Source of the DNA: Chloroflexota bacterium
GTDB lineage: Bacteria; Chloroflexota; Anaerolineae; J102
Direction: 5' to 3'
NCBI GenBank assembly: GCA_013152585.1
Contig: JAADGC010000019.1
Span: 1-45,033 of the forward strand
DNA length: 45,033 nucleotides
Shown here: positions 16,061-25,073 of the stretch, piece by piece
Layout of the letters: each line of letters begins with the position of its first letter
How positions within the stretch are numbered: the first letter of the stretch is position 1
The notes under the pieces: model-generated
What the model saw: the letters and a program-made list of their open reading frames with translations, nothing else
Told to the model about the DNA's origin: nothing
The model's database searches: none
Translations under genes and position numbers: made by a program

Positions 16061-18688
16061 CTAGTAGTTCTTCTGGAAGACAACTTCGAATGAATTGTGG
16101 AACAGGGTGTTGCCACCACCGCCCTGGGCGCATTGCGCTTCGTCGGTGAAGTTGGTGTGCAACGGTAAGGCAATATCGGTGCTGGCAGGGTTGGCGCCGT
16201 CGTTCGAGACGTAGACCATGTATTCGGCGTGTTTGTACATGCCAAAGTCAGCCCGGCCATCCTCTCGTTGCAGGATCCAGTAGTCTTTGTTTTCGGTCTG
16301 CTTCTTATCCAGGATTTGGCCGGCGTTGTTGGCCGGGGCCTGGATCAACCACACACCATTGACGCCGTTCCCGGCAGCGTCGACAACCCGGGCGTAGATA
16401 TCATGTTTGCCCCGATTTTCGCAGGGATCGAGACGCCGCATCTTGATGAGGCTGTATTGCACGGCGGGTTTGGGGATGGCCGTGGGCGCCACAGCTTTCA
16501 CACGCGGGCGGGGTGTCGCGGTGGGCGGCACGGGGGTGTTGGTGGGTGTGGCTGTGAGGGTGGGAGATGGTGTATTGGTGGGGGTATCCGTAGGGGTGGG
16601 GGTATCAGTGGGGGTGAACGTCGGCGTGGGGGTGTCGGTGGGAATGGGGGTATTGGTGGGCACGGGGGTGTAGGTGGCCGTGGGCGCCAGGCCTTGCTGA
16701 TTGACAGAGCGGTTGGCCAGTGCTACGGCTACCGGAGCCAGGCTATTGTCGGCCGAAGCCACAGCCAGATGCGGAATCTGCATGACGCTATTCCCGGCCG
16801 CTGAGTTTTGCAAAGCTTTGACAACCGTGGCCGGCAAGGCTACACCGATGAGCCAGGCCAGCAACAAGGTGACCAGCACTAGCCGGGCTTTGGCGCCCCG
16901 AGAGAGACCACGATACCACAGTCCCAACGAGGCGAGCAGGCCCGGACGGGGACCGGCGACGGGGACGGCCCGGGGACGGACGGCAATCCGCTGTGTGGGC
17001 GAGGCGCTGACCGGCGCCGGAGGTACGGGCAGCGGGGCCGGCGGGGTGATCTGAGGCGCTGCGACCCGTGTGGTTTCGGCCTCCGCGGGGCGAGTACGAT
17101 AGAGCCGGCGGCTGAGTTCGCGGCTGAGGTTGAACCCCATGATGGGGTACTTCAACATCAGGCTTTCGAAGTTGTCGCGACTCAGTTGCCACAGTTCTAC
17201 GTCATGCAGGGCACGGGCGCTGTCTTGATAGGCCTCGCCGCTGAGCAGGGCCGATTCCCCGAAGAAGTCGCCGTCGTTGAGTGTCACCATCTGCCCCTGG
17301 GGGCCAATCAGTTCGACTTCGCCTTTTTCGATCAAGTGCAGACGATCGCCAGGGCTGCCGGTGGTGTAGATGACTTCGCCACTGCGATACCGTGCAGGCA
17401 GGAGTTGTTCGGCGACCTCTTCGAGTTGTTCTTTGTCGAAGCCATTGAAGAGGTTGAGGGGGCGCAGATGCTTTTCGGCAAAGCTATCCCCTACTTCTGC
17501 CAGCCGATCCTTGAGAATGTGGCTCAGAGCCTGCCCCAACGCCGGATACGCCGACACGAGTTGATCGAAATCGCGGCGATACAGCGCCCAGAGGTTGGTG
17601 TTTTCGACAGCACGGGCGCCAGTGGTGCGACTGCGGCCCGTGAGCAGTGCCATCTCGCCAAAGAAGCCGCCAGCGCCGATGCGAGCCAAGACTTCGCCGT
17701 TGCGGGCGGCGCTGCTGACAATTTCGACGCGGCCGGAGTCGACCAGATACAGGGCATCGCCCATATCGCCTTCCCGATACACGATCTGGGAGGCGGGCAC
17801 GTGCTTGAGCAACAGGCGCTCGGCGGTTTTCTGCATGATCTCGTCATTGGCATCGGCGAAAAGAGGCAGGGCACGCAGACGTTCGAGCGCCAATTTGCGA
17901 TCGGCAGCGGTGAGGGGCGAGTACTGAGTCTGGCTGAGGCGGGCACGCAAGTCGGGATCCGTGCTGACCAGGCTATCGAAATCAGGGCGGGAAAGTTCCC
18001 AGGCCAGGGTTTCGCTGACAGCGCGAGCACTGTCGAAATGGCCTTTATCGGCCAGCAGGGCCATGAGGCCCAACAGTTCTCCCGGTCCGATTTCGATGTA
18101 GTGGTCTTGTTTTTGAATACGAACAAGACCCTCTTCGATCATAAAAAGAGCTTCCACCGGATCACCGACCTCGAACAGAGGTTGGTCGGGGTGGAAGGAT
18201 ACCAGGGAGAGTTGGTTGGCGATGTGCGTGAGTTCGTCATCGGTGAGCGACTCAAATTCGACGACCTGGCGTAAACGTACATCCCGCAGATAGGAGAGCA
18301 TCTGCACGATGCGTTCGCCAAAGCGTCGCGAGAGTTTGACGCCGATGGCCGGGTTTTCTTGTACAAGCTGTTCCAGATCGTGCTTTGACAGGGTCAACAG
18401 GCTGGTGTCGCTTGTGGTATGGGCGCTAATGTTGTGTTCGCGCCCCTGGAACAGGTCTGCCTCACCAAAAATGGCGCCGATGCCTAAGGTGGCCAGTGCG
18501 ATTGGTCCTGCACTCAGACGCACACCACCGTGCTCGATCATGTAAAGAGCCTGACTGGCGGTGCCCTCACTGAAGATGGATTCGCGAGCAACAAATTGTT
18601 GCCGGTGCAGATGCTTCGCCAGGGATGTCAGTTCTTCGGTGGTGAAATCGGCAAAAAGAGAGGCACGTTCCAAAAGGTCCGTGTTCAC
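16061..18688 (-). CDS. Four-CNB-domain transmembrane protein with Thr/Pro stalk and outside domain
   Basis: 875 aa. Seen in order: four cyclic-nucleotide-binding-like domains at about 8-130, 140-255, 270-400 and 410-530 (phosphate-cassette versions FGEADLF, GLMALLA, FGEMALLTGRSRT, FGESALL); a Pro-rich linker; one membrane helix near 602-626 (LVLVTLLLAWLIGVALPATVV); a Thr/Pro-rich stalk near 668-735; and a C-terminal domain (LDPCENRGKHDIYARVVD...) with Ig-like spacing. Topology would put the CNB domains inside and the tail outside. Only the third domain keeps a full GE...R-T cassette, so the others may not bind nucleotide. Start chosen at GTG 18688 with GGAGGT nine bases upstream; the track's GTG at 18724 lacks a ribosome site. 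It stands alone between two terminators. A role in sensing or signalling across the membrane is inference. Confidence 0.88.
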   Translation of the reverse strand: MNTDLLERASLFADFTTEELTSLAKHLHRQQFVARESIFSEGTASQALYMIEHGGVRLSAGPIALATLGIGAIFGEADLFQGREHNISAHTTSDTSLLTLSKHDLEQLVQENPAIGVKLSRRFGERIVQMLSYLRDVRLRQVVEFESLTDDELTHIANQLSLVSFHPDQPLFEVGDPVEALFMIEEGLVRIQKQDHYIEIGPGELLGLMALLADKGHFDSARAVSETLAWELSRPDFDSLVSTDPDLRARLSQTQYSPLTAADRKLALERLRALPLFADANDEIMQKTAERLLLKHVPASQIVYREGDMGDALYLVDSGRVEIVSSAARNGEVLARIGAGGFFGEMALLTGRSRTTGARAVENTNLWALYRRDFDQLVSAYPALGQALSHILKDRLAEVGDSFAEKHLRPLNLFNGFDKEQLEEVAEQLLPARYRSGEVIYTTGSPGDRLHLIEKGEVELIGPQGQMVTLNDGDFFGESALLSGEAYQDSARALHDVELWQLSRDNFESLMLKYPIMGFNLSRELSRRLYRTRPAEAETTRVAAPQITPPAPLPVPPAPVSASPTQRIAVRPRAVPVAGPRPGLLASLGLWYRGLSRGAKARLVLVTLLLAWLIGVALPATVVKALQNSAAGNSVMQIPHLAVASADNSLAPVAVALANRSVNQQGLAPTATYTPVPTNTPIPTDTPTPTFTPTDTPTPTDTPTNTPSPTLTATPTNTPVPPTATPRPRVKAVAPTAIPKPAVQYSLIKMRRLDPCENRGKHDIYARVVDAAGNGVNGVWLIQAPANNAGQILDKKQTENKDYWILQREDGRADFGMYKHAEYMVYVSNDGANPASTDIALPLHTNFTDEAQCAQGGGGNTLFHNSFEVVFQKNY
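16501..16690 (+). repeat. G-rich low-complexity tract (Thr/Pro stalk codons)
   Basis: The plus strand (template of the CNB gene) is a run of GGGGGTGT / GGTGGG-like units encoding TPTDTPTPT on the other strand. Several groups of four or more G-runs occur within 30 bases, so G-quadruplex folding of the template strand is possible. Similar tracts lie at 21860-22000 (transglycosylase gene) and 22450-22610 (protease gene). Confidence 0.6.
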
Positions 18689-18754
18689 TGAGATGGTACC
18701 TCCGTACTTCGTGGTGCCTGCCACAGCAGGGCTGCAGTAAGAACCAGGATCAAA

Positions 18755-18770
18755 TGCCCCTTAAGGGGCA
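18755..18770. promoter_or_regulatory. Perfect 16-bp palindrome next to the terminator
   Basis: TGCCCCTTAAGGGGCA lies three bases from the second palindrome at 18774-18795, in an AT-rich gap between coaX and the CNB gene. It could be a second terminator stem (ATGCCCC-UUAA-GGGGCAU followed by UU on the minus strand) or a regulator site ahead of the CNB gene. Confidence 0.45.
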
Positions 18771-18773
18771 TTC

Positions 18774-18795
18774 AAAAAGCGTTTAAACGCTTTTT
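18774..18795. terminator. Palindromic bidirectional terminator
   Basis: Arms AAAAAGCG and CGCTTTTT flank TTTAAA; the whole 22 bp is a perfect palindrome with a T-run on each strand. It lies 79 bases after the coaX stop and would end the degV-protease-transglycosylase-coaX message; it works equally in the other direction. Confidence 0.7.
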
Positions 18796-18873
18796 TAGAA
18801 TCAAAACCAGATAAGCATACCCTAAAACCGAGTGATCTTCCAAAATCGCATACAAAACACACCGGCCCAACAC

Positions 18874-19644
18874 TCAGACCGGCGCATTCATCTCCCAGAT
18901 CAAACGCAGACCTGTCAGCGTCAACCACGGCTCCAGCGCATCGAACACATCCGTCTCCGCCACGATCAGTTGCGCCTGCGGTCCTGTGGCAATCACTTGC
19001 ATCGGGGTCTCCTGTTCCGCCTGCAAACGGCTTACGACGCCTTCCACCAGCCCCACAAACCCAAACACCAGGCCCGATTGTATGCTTTCGATGGTATTGC
19101 GACCGATCACCCGCGGCGGCCGCTGTAACACTGCCACCGGCAACTGCGCCGTATCCCGGCTCAGTGCGGCCGCCGACATCGCCAGCCCCGGCGCGATCAC
19201 GTGCCCCAGATACGCCCCGTCTGTCCCCAACACATCAAACGTCGTCGTAGAACCAAAATCGACCACCACCAGCGGGCAGGGGTGCAGCGCCCTGGCCGCC
19301 ACCGCATTGGCCACTCGATCCGCCCCCAACTGCCGTGGCGCCTCCCGCCGTATCTGCAAGCCCGTCTTGATCCCGGCCCCCACCACCAGGGGCGACTTCC
19401 CCAGCAGCCGCTCTCCCAACGCCGTCCACACCGGTGTCAGTGCCGGCACCACACTGGCCAGCACCATGCCGTCGATCTCTTGCGCGGCGATGCGCTGCTG
19501 TGCCAGTAACAGGTGAAGTTGCAAGCTATATTCATCGGATGTGCGGCCCCCATGTGATTCCAGGCGCCAGTGCGCCACCACCTTCTCCTGCCGCAACAAA
19601 CCTACAGAAATATCCGCATTCGAAATATCGATACACAATAACAT
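18874..19644 (-). CDS. coaX: Type III pantothenate kinase CoaX
   Basis: 256-aa cytoplasmic kinase for the first step of coenzyme A synthesis. Seen: N-terminal LLCIDISNADISVGLL (usually DxGNT; here the Gly is replaced), GADRVANAVAA, VVDFGSTTTFDVL with the second phosphate loop, and YLGHVIAPGLAMSAAALS. Normal length. It is the last gene of a leftward run, 12 bp after the transglycosylase gene, and is followed by a palindromic terminator. The altered first motif (DISNAD rather than DIGNT) is a small oddity. Confidence 0.93.
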   Translation of the reverse strand: MLLCIDISNADISVGLLRQEKVVAHWRLESHGGRTSDEYSLQLHLLLAQQRIAAQEIDGMVLASVVPALTPVWTALGERLLGKSPLVVGAGIKTGLQIRREAPRQLGADRVANAVAARALHPCPLVVVDFGSTTTFDVLGTDGAYLGHVIAPGLAMSAAALSRDTAQLPVAVLQRPPRVIGRNTIESIQSGLVFGFVGLVEGVVSRLQAEQETPMQVIATGPQAQLIVAETDVFDALEPWLTLTGLRLIWEMNAPV

Positions 19645-19656
19645 AAGCCACTCTCC

Positions 19657-22101
19657 TCAGTGCAAATGGGGATACAACCGTCGATACAACTCGGCCTGCC
19701 ACAGCACCAGTCGCACATACGACTGGGTTTCATCAAAACTAATCAACTCGATAAACAGATCATCATCCGGGCCCGACTGCCGACGCCAAAAGGCCGCATT
19801 GCCCGGGCCTCCATTATAGCCTGCCAGCGCCTGCATCACACTACCATCTGCCTGCTCAATCCCCTGCGCCAGATAATAAGCGCCGAACTCAACACTCACA
19901 TACGGCCGGTATAGCAGGGATTCGTTGTAATCGGCAAAATTCAATTGCTGGGCAATCGCCCGTCCGGTGCTGGGGATCACCTGGGTGAGACCGCTGGCCG
20001 CCGCCAGACTGGTCGCCGTGGTGCCAAAATGCGACTCCTGCCGCACCAGCGCCAGCAACACCGCCTCATCCAGATCATAGCGCCGGGCAGCAGCGGCGAT
20101 CAGATCAGGAAAGTACACAGGATAGATCAAACGCTGTAACTCGCCCGGCAGCGCCGTCAGGGGCATGCCCGACAGGAATGCCACCCGCGCCGCCGCCCGA
20201 ATCGAGATATCATAATAGCCCAGGTCGCGGGACTGCAGGGCCAGGCTCAAGCTGTACACCGGATCATCTCGCCACGCCTGACGGTACGACCTGAAAACGG
20301 CATAAGCGGCCTGCAGCTCGCCCGCACGATACATGGCTATGGGGCGCTCCATTTCGGGGCGAGGCGCCGAAAGATCGATTGGCGTCGCAGAGGCCACCCA
20401 TGTCGTCAGCCAGGCCGGCAAATCCGATGGGGGGGGAGTGGGGGTGGGGCTGGGAATCGGAGTCGGGCCGAGGCGCCGCAGCCACTGCGTGGCACGGACG
20501 CCATAATAATTCTCAATCCCCCAGCGGTCTTCCGTTCCCCGCCAATGCGCCCGCGCTGCGGCCTCGCCTTCCTGTTGCAGCAACAAACGACCCAGCCAAA
20601 AATCGGCGGCAGCGCTCCACAAACCTGCATCGGCCACTGCCACCTCTTGCCAGACTGCCTGTGCTTCCGGCAGGCGCTGCAGCCGCCAAAACGCCAGCCC
20701 CGTCCGGAACCCCGCCCGGCCGGCCTCTCGGCTCTGCGGGTAGCGGCGCCACAATCGTTCAAAATCACGGACGGCCTCGGCCAAGTTGTCCTCATCCCTT
20801 TCCGCCAGCACACCGGCCCACCACAGGGCTTTGGCGGCGGTGGCGGGGTCGTCAACCGTATTCGCGGCAGCCAGATAGACTTCTCGGGCCGCCGTCACAT
20901 CGCCCAAACGCCACAAATCCCGGGCTCGTCCCAACCAGGCTTCGCCCAGGCGTTGATCCGCAGGATGCGTCTCGATCAGCATTTGCCAGGCCGTCGTGGC
21001 CAGTGCATATTGCCCCAACTGCTCATATGCCTGCGCCATCAGGGCGTGCGCCTCACCACTATGCCCTTCATCTTCGGCAAGATAGGTGCGTAACACCGTC
21101 AGGGCCGGAATCACCGCCCCCGCTGCCACATCGATGCGGGCCCGCAACAAAGCATCAACCGGTTCTTCAGCATCCACCAGGACAATCAACGCCAGATAAG
21201 CAAAAGCGTTATCGGGGGCCGTGATGGTTGCCTGGTGAAAACTCAGCATGGCCGCATGATCCTGGCTGGCGATCAGTTGGGCCTGCCCGAGACGATAGAA
21301 AATCTCCGTACGGTAGGCCGGATTGCGAGCCTGATTGAGAATCGCCCGATACTGGGCAATGGCGTCCGCAGCGTCATCCATTTGCAGGCTGGCCTGGGCC
21401 ATCTTCTCGCGGATGCGCAGCTCGGCCACCAGCCCGACGCCGCTTTTCAGCGCCACCTCATAATGCGCCAGTGCCGACACCGGCTGTGCCTGCGCTGCGT
21501 AGGCGTCACCCGCCCGTTCATAGGCTAATCCGCCCAGGATGGGTTGTTGCTCGGCGTAAATGCGCCAGGCTTCAGCCGCCAGCTCAGGTTGATTCCCGGC
21601 CGCATACGCTCGCCCCAGCCAATAATACACCTGCGGATGCTGCTGTCTGAAAGCGGTATCCGCGGCCAGGGCCACGAAATTTTGCAGAGCGGCCTCTTCC
21701 TGTCCATCGTACCACCGCGCCTGCCCCTGCTGCCACTGCGCCAACGCCTTCAATGCCGGCGATGGTTCTGCGGCCACCACTTGGTCGTAAAGAGCAATGG
21801 CAGCAGCGTAGTCGCCATTGTGCAGTGCAGTCTCTGCCTGTTCACGCAATGCGGCTGGCCGGGGAGTGGGTGTGGATGTGGGTGTGGCGCTGGGCGTAGC
21901 GCTGGGCGTGGGTGAAGCGGTGAGGGTAGGCGTACGCGTGGCCCGGATGGTCGGCGTTGGCGATGCTGTGGGGGTGTGCGAGGGCGCGAGGGTACTGACG
22001 GCTGTGGCCGGGGGGGCAGGAACAGGTGGCGCCCCCGTCTGGCAGCCAGCCAGCAGCAGCAACAACAGGCCCAACCAGGGACGCAACAAAGAATCTAACA
22101 T
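19657..22101 (-). CDS. Lipoprotein lytic transglycosylase (SLT) with TPR-like repeats
   Basis: 814-aa exported peptidoglycan-cleaving enzyme. Seen: signal peptide with lipobox LAGC (Cys20), a Pro/Thr-rich stalk to about residue 85, a long alpha-helical region of TPR-like repeats (AETALHNGDYAAAIALYDQVV; YWLGRAYAAGNQPELAAEAW and so on) to about 560, a second short PTPTPPPS linker, and a C-terminal SLT domain with the catalytic Glu in LVRQESHFGTTA, then LTQVIPSTGRAIA and YNGGPGNAAFW. This is the Slt70-like layout. It follows the protease gene by nine bases. Confidence 0.95.
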   Translation of the reverse strand: MLDSLLRPWLGLLLLLLAGCQTGAPPVPAPPATAVSTLAPSHTPTASPTPTIRATRTPTLTASPTPSATPSATPTSTPTPRPAALREQAETALHNGDYAAAIALYDQVVAAEPSPALKALAQWQQGQARWYDGQEEAALQNFVALAADTAFRQQHPQVYYWLGRAYAAGNQPELAAEAWRIYAEQQPILGGLAYERAGDAYAAQAQPVSALAHYEVALKSGVGLVAELRIREKMAQASLQMDDAADAIAQYRAILNQARNPAYRTEIFYRLGQAQLIASQDHAAMLSFHQATITAPDNAFAYLALIVLVDAEEPVDALLRARIDVAAGAVIPALTVLRTYLAEDEGHSGEAHALMAQAYEQLGQYALATTAWQMLIETHPADQRLGEAWLGRARDLWRLGDVTAAREVYLAAANTVDDPATAAKALWWAGVLAERDEDNLAEAVRDFERLWRRYPQSREAGRAGFRTGLAFWRLQRLPEAQAVWQEVAVADAGLWSAAADFWLGRLLLQQEGEAAARAHWRGTEDRWGIENYYGVRATQWLRRLGPTPIPSPTPTPPPSDLPAWLTTWVASATPIDLSAPRPEMERPIAMYRAGELQAAYAVFRSYRQAWRDDPVYSLSLALQSRDLGYYDISIRAAARVAFLSGMPLTALPGELQRLIYPVYFPDLIAAAARRYDLDEAVLLALVRQESHFGTTATSLAAASGLTQVIPSTGRAIAQQLNFADYNESLLYRPYVSVEFGAYYLAQGIEQADGSVMQALAGYNGGPGNAAFWRRQSGPDDDLFIELISFDETQSYVRLVLWQAELYRRLYPHLH

Positions 22102-22110
22102 AGCAATGGC

Positions 22111-24183
22111 TCAGGGCACCTGCACGTGCAGCCACAGCGGTAAAAAGCTCTGCCTGGCCACCTGCCCCGAACGCTCCAGGGTGGAGAGCTGCGTTTGCAC
22201 GCTGAGCGTGAAAACCGCTCCTGCCTGCACGGGCGCAGCCGCTATCAGTGGGGTCACGAACTTGCCGCTGGGGTCCAGAAAAGCCAGGGCCATGCTTTGG
22301 CTCTGATCCGCAAAAATCGCCGCGCCCGCCAGTTGCAGCCGCAATTGGTCCGGTGTGTTCTGATTTCCCCACTCGATCTGCACGGCCAGCGGCTGCTGCG
22401 GATGCAGGAATAAAGTGGCCGGGACCAGGTTCAGCCAGGGGCTGATGGGTGTCGCCGTGGGCGTGAGAGTGGGAGTGGCCGTGGCGGCGGCAGTTGGGGT
22501 GGGGGATGGGCTGGGGCTGGGTGTGGCCGTGGGCATGGGGATGGCGGTGGGCGTGCGGGTGGACGTGGGCGTGGTGGTCGGCACCGGCGTGGCCGTGGGC
22601 GTGGCCACCGGCAAAACCAGGCGGCCCGCACCGTACGTGTTATCGGGGCCGGGCAACCCCAGATCAATACTGGCCGCGAGCAACGTGTCACGCAACTGCG
22701 AGACCGTCAAGGCAGGATAGCGCTGTCGTAACACCGCTGCCGCCCCGGCCACATGCGGCGCCGCCGCCGAAGTGCCAAAGAATCCGCTGCCCCCCGCGGC
22801 CAGGGGACGGCCATCACTGACGCCATAAGTCTGCGTGCTCACACCATCATAGCCCATGATGTCCGGCTTCACCCGGCCATCGCTGGTGGGCCCACGGCTG
22901 CTAAAGAACTCGGCCGCGAAACCGGCATTGGCATTCCAGAACACAGCCCCCGCAGCCACAGCGTCGGCCGCATCCGCGGGTTGAGCAAGCGACCAGGCCG
23001 GGGTGGCGTACTGCAGGCTGGCACCCGAAGTGAAAAGATCGAGGGTATGCACATTCCCTGCGACCAGGCGTATCGCCAACTCATACGTGCCGCCGGTCGT
23101 CGCCTGGTAGCACAACGCTTCGGTGGGCGCTTGGGAGCCGTCTTGCACGTTTTCACTCAGCGCCACCAGATTAGCCCCATGATACAGCAACAGATCGTAG
23201 TCATCCGTGGTCACGGGCCAGGCATCCCAACTCAGATACGCACATAACCAATCGCCGGTGTTCAAGGTCACATCGTTGGTCTCATCCGCCGCCGTAAAAT
23301 TATGGAAAAGATCGCCATCGCCCAAAAAACGACCGCGATAATGGCTTTGGGCCTGATTCCCGGCCGAATTCACCCACAAAATACCCGCTGCCGTCGCCGT
23401 ATGCACGATATCGGCCAATGCCCCTGTACCATCACCGGGACCGGTGTTGAACCAGCTAATGGAATGCACAATCACGTCGACTCCGGCCTGGATGGCGGCA
23501 TCGACCGCATTGGCCAGTTCTACATCCGTATCAAAAGCATAGAGATGCAACGTCGCCCCGGGAGCGGCATCGTACAGTATTTCGGCCACGGCACTGCCGT
23601 GCTCCCCATCGTCCCAGCGCCCGTCGGCCCGGAAACTGCGCCCCACCACTACCGGCAATTCCCCCCGGGCTACCAAGGCCTCATATCCGGCAAATCCGCT
23701 GTCGATGACAGCCACGTCAACGCCTTGCCCGGTCCAGCCGGCAGCATGCCAGGGGAAAAGTCCGGCGGGAAACAGGCCTTCGGAGATGAACCCGGCCGGC
23801 TGATGGGGGTAGCTGGGGCGAAGGCGTTGCACGCCGGGCAGGCGGGCGAGCATGGGTATCTGCGCCGCATCGACCCGCACCTGCACCTGCCCGGCGCTTT
23901 GCGCTTCCACCGCCACGCCTGCCGGCAACCGCAGGTCCCCAGTGTATTCGATGATCAGGCGCAGCCGTTGCGCATCGTCCCCCAGCCCCATGCGTTGCCC
24001 CCAGGCCGGGCGCTGCCCCGGCGCCAAAGCCTGCCACTGCTTGATGCTGGCGTCGATGGCCGCGGTCGGCGGCGGCGACCCGTTGGCAGGAATGGGGAGG
24101 GCGCGGGAGGAAGAGAGTGTGGTGATCAGCAAGAGCAGCACTGTTGCCAGCACCCTTGCCAAATTCCTGAAGTGACGCATCAT
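22111..24183 (-). CDS. Secreted subtilisin-like serine protease (S8)
   Basis: 690-aa exported protease. Seen: signal peptide (VLATVLLLLITTLSSSRALP), catalytic Asp in VAVIDSGFAG, catalytic His in DGEHGSAVAEI, oxyanion Asn in VNSAGNQ, catalytic Ser in FFGTSAAAPHVAGAAA. Between His and Ser lies an inserted region (about 300-400) like a pre-peptidase C-terminal-type beta domain (DDYDLLLYHGANLVALSE). A TPTATPxP stalk near 530-600 precedes a beta-rich C-terminal domain. The His motif departs from the usual HGTHVAG. ATG 24183 overlaps the stop of the preceding DegV gene by four bases (ATGA). Confidence 0.93.
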   Translation of the reverse strand: MMRHFRNLARVLATVLLLLITTLSSSRALPIPANGSPPPTAAIDASIKQWQALAPGQRPAWGQRMGLGDDAQRLRLIIEYTGDLRLPAGVAVEAQSAGQVQVRVDAAQIPMLARLPGVQRLRPSYPHQPAGFISEGLFPAGLFPWHAAGWTGQGVDVAVIDSGFAGYEALVARGELPVVVGRSFRADGRWDDGEHGSAVAEILYDAAPGATLHLYAFDTDVELANAVDAAIQAGVDVIVHSISWFNTGPGDGTGALADIVHTATAAGILWVNSAGNQAQSHYRGRFLGDGDLFHNFTAADETNDVTLNTGDWLCAYLSWDAWPVTTDDYDLLLYHGANLVALSENVQDGSQAPTEALCYQATTGGTYELAIRLVAGNVHTLDLFTSGASLQYATPAWSLAQPADAADAVAAGAVFWNANAGFAAEFFSSRGPTSDGRVKPDIMGYDGVSTQTYGVSDGRPLAAGGSGFFGTSAAAPHVAGAAAVLRQRYPALTVSQLRDTLLAASIDLGLPGPDNTYGAGRLVLPVATPTATPVPTTTPTSTRTPTAIPMPTATPSPSPSPTPTAAATATPTLTPTATPISPWLNLVPATLFLHPQQPLAVQIEWGNQNTPDQLRLQLAGAAIFADQSQSMALAFLDPSGKFVTPLIAAAPVQAGAVFTLSVQTQLSTLERSGQVARQSFLPLWLHVQVP

Positions 24184-25037
24184 GAGGGCACGGTTTCGGC
24201 AGCACGTATGTAGGCCAGGCCAAACGCCCCCGGGCCGGCGTGCACAGCCAGGGCCGGTCCTGCCTCGGCCAGGAGGATATCAGCAGGATCGCAGGGGATG
24301 GCGGCAGACACTTTGGCCACCAGCATGTTGGCTGCTGCGGATGCCCGCGTATGAGCCACGGCTACCGCCCACACGTTTTCATCCTGAATCTGAGCCACGG
24401 CCCGGGCAATGCCTTTTTTCAGCGTGCGCACCGTGCCTGCTAAGCCCAAAACACCCTCTTCCATGTTGAGCAGGGGCTTGATAGATAGAATAGCCGACAT
24501 GCGTTTGATCAGCACCATGAGCGGCGCCAGCCGGCCCCCGCGCTGCACGGCCTCGACCGTATCCAGAAAGATGATGATGCGCAGGCGCTGGCGCCAGTCG
24601 TGCAGGGCCGAGAGAATCGCCTGGGCCGCGGCCCCTTGCGCCGCCATCTCGGCGGCCTTCAGGGTGAGCAATCCTTCGCCCAGCGAAAGCGACCATGAAT
24701 CGAACACATGCACGCGGTCGCCGAACTCCTGCGCCGCCACCATGGCGGCGTTGTACGTGCCGCTGTGTTTGCTGGTGATGGTGATGGCGATCACCTCCGA
24801 GGCTGTCTGCAAAGCCCTGGTAAATACCTCGGCCCAGTCTCCTACCGATGGCCCCGAACTTTGCGGCGGCTGGCTGATATCATAACGCTGCCAGAATTCG
24901 GCGCGGGTATCGGGTGAGTCACGCAGTTCGTATTCGCCAAAGCGGGCTATCAGGGACGCCTGCTGAATCTGATATTTTGCCGCCAGAGCTGGCGGCAGGT
25001 CGCAGCCGCTATCGGCAACTATGGCTATTGGGGGCAT
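24180..25037 (-). CDS. DegV family protein, second copy
   Basis: 285-aa DegV/FakB-like fatty-acid-binding protein. Seen: IAIVADSGCDLPPALAAKY, TISQPPQSSGPSVGDW region, AITITSKHSGTYNAAM, VEAVQRGGRLAPLM. Start chosen at ATG 25037 (MPPIAI) with AGGAA eight bases upstream; the track adds 22 residues unlike the family. It is clearly diverged from the DegV at 11921, so the two may bind different fatty acids. It heads a leftward run with a secreted protease, transglycosylase and coaX, a less expected context. Confidence 0.92.
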   Translation of the reverse strand: MPPIAIVADSGCDLPPALAAKYQIQQASLIARFGEYELRDSPDTRAEFWQRYDISQPPQSSGPSVGDWAEVFTRALQTASEVIAITITSKHSGTYNAAMVAAQEFGDRVHVFDSWSLSLGEGLLTLKAAEMAAQGAAAQAILSALHDWRQRLRIIIFLDTVEAVQRGGRLAPLMVLIKRMSAILSIKPLLNMEEGVLGLAGTVRTLKKGIARAVAQIQDENVWAVAVAHTRASAAANMLVAKVSAAIPCDPADILLAEAGPALAVHAGPGAFGLAYIRAAETVPS

Positions 25038-25073
25038 TTTATGTTCCTGTCGCAGGGTTGGCATAGATGCCCA

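Noticed and set aside
16501-16690. Regular G-rich units considered as a CRISPR or tandem-repeat locus
   Set aside because: Units are irregular and encode the Thr/Pro stalk of the CNB protein; there are no spacers.
17186-18274. 362-aa plus-strand ORF opposite the CNB gene, plus similar antisense ORFs at 10651-11454, 20379-21224, 23302-24213 and 43210-44232
   Set aside because: All are mirror frames of recognised genes, without ribosome sites or recognisable domains.
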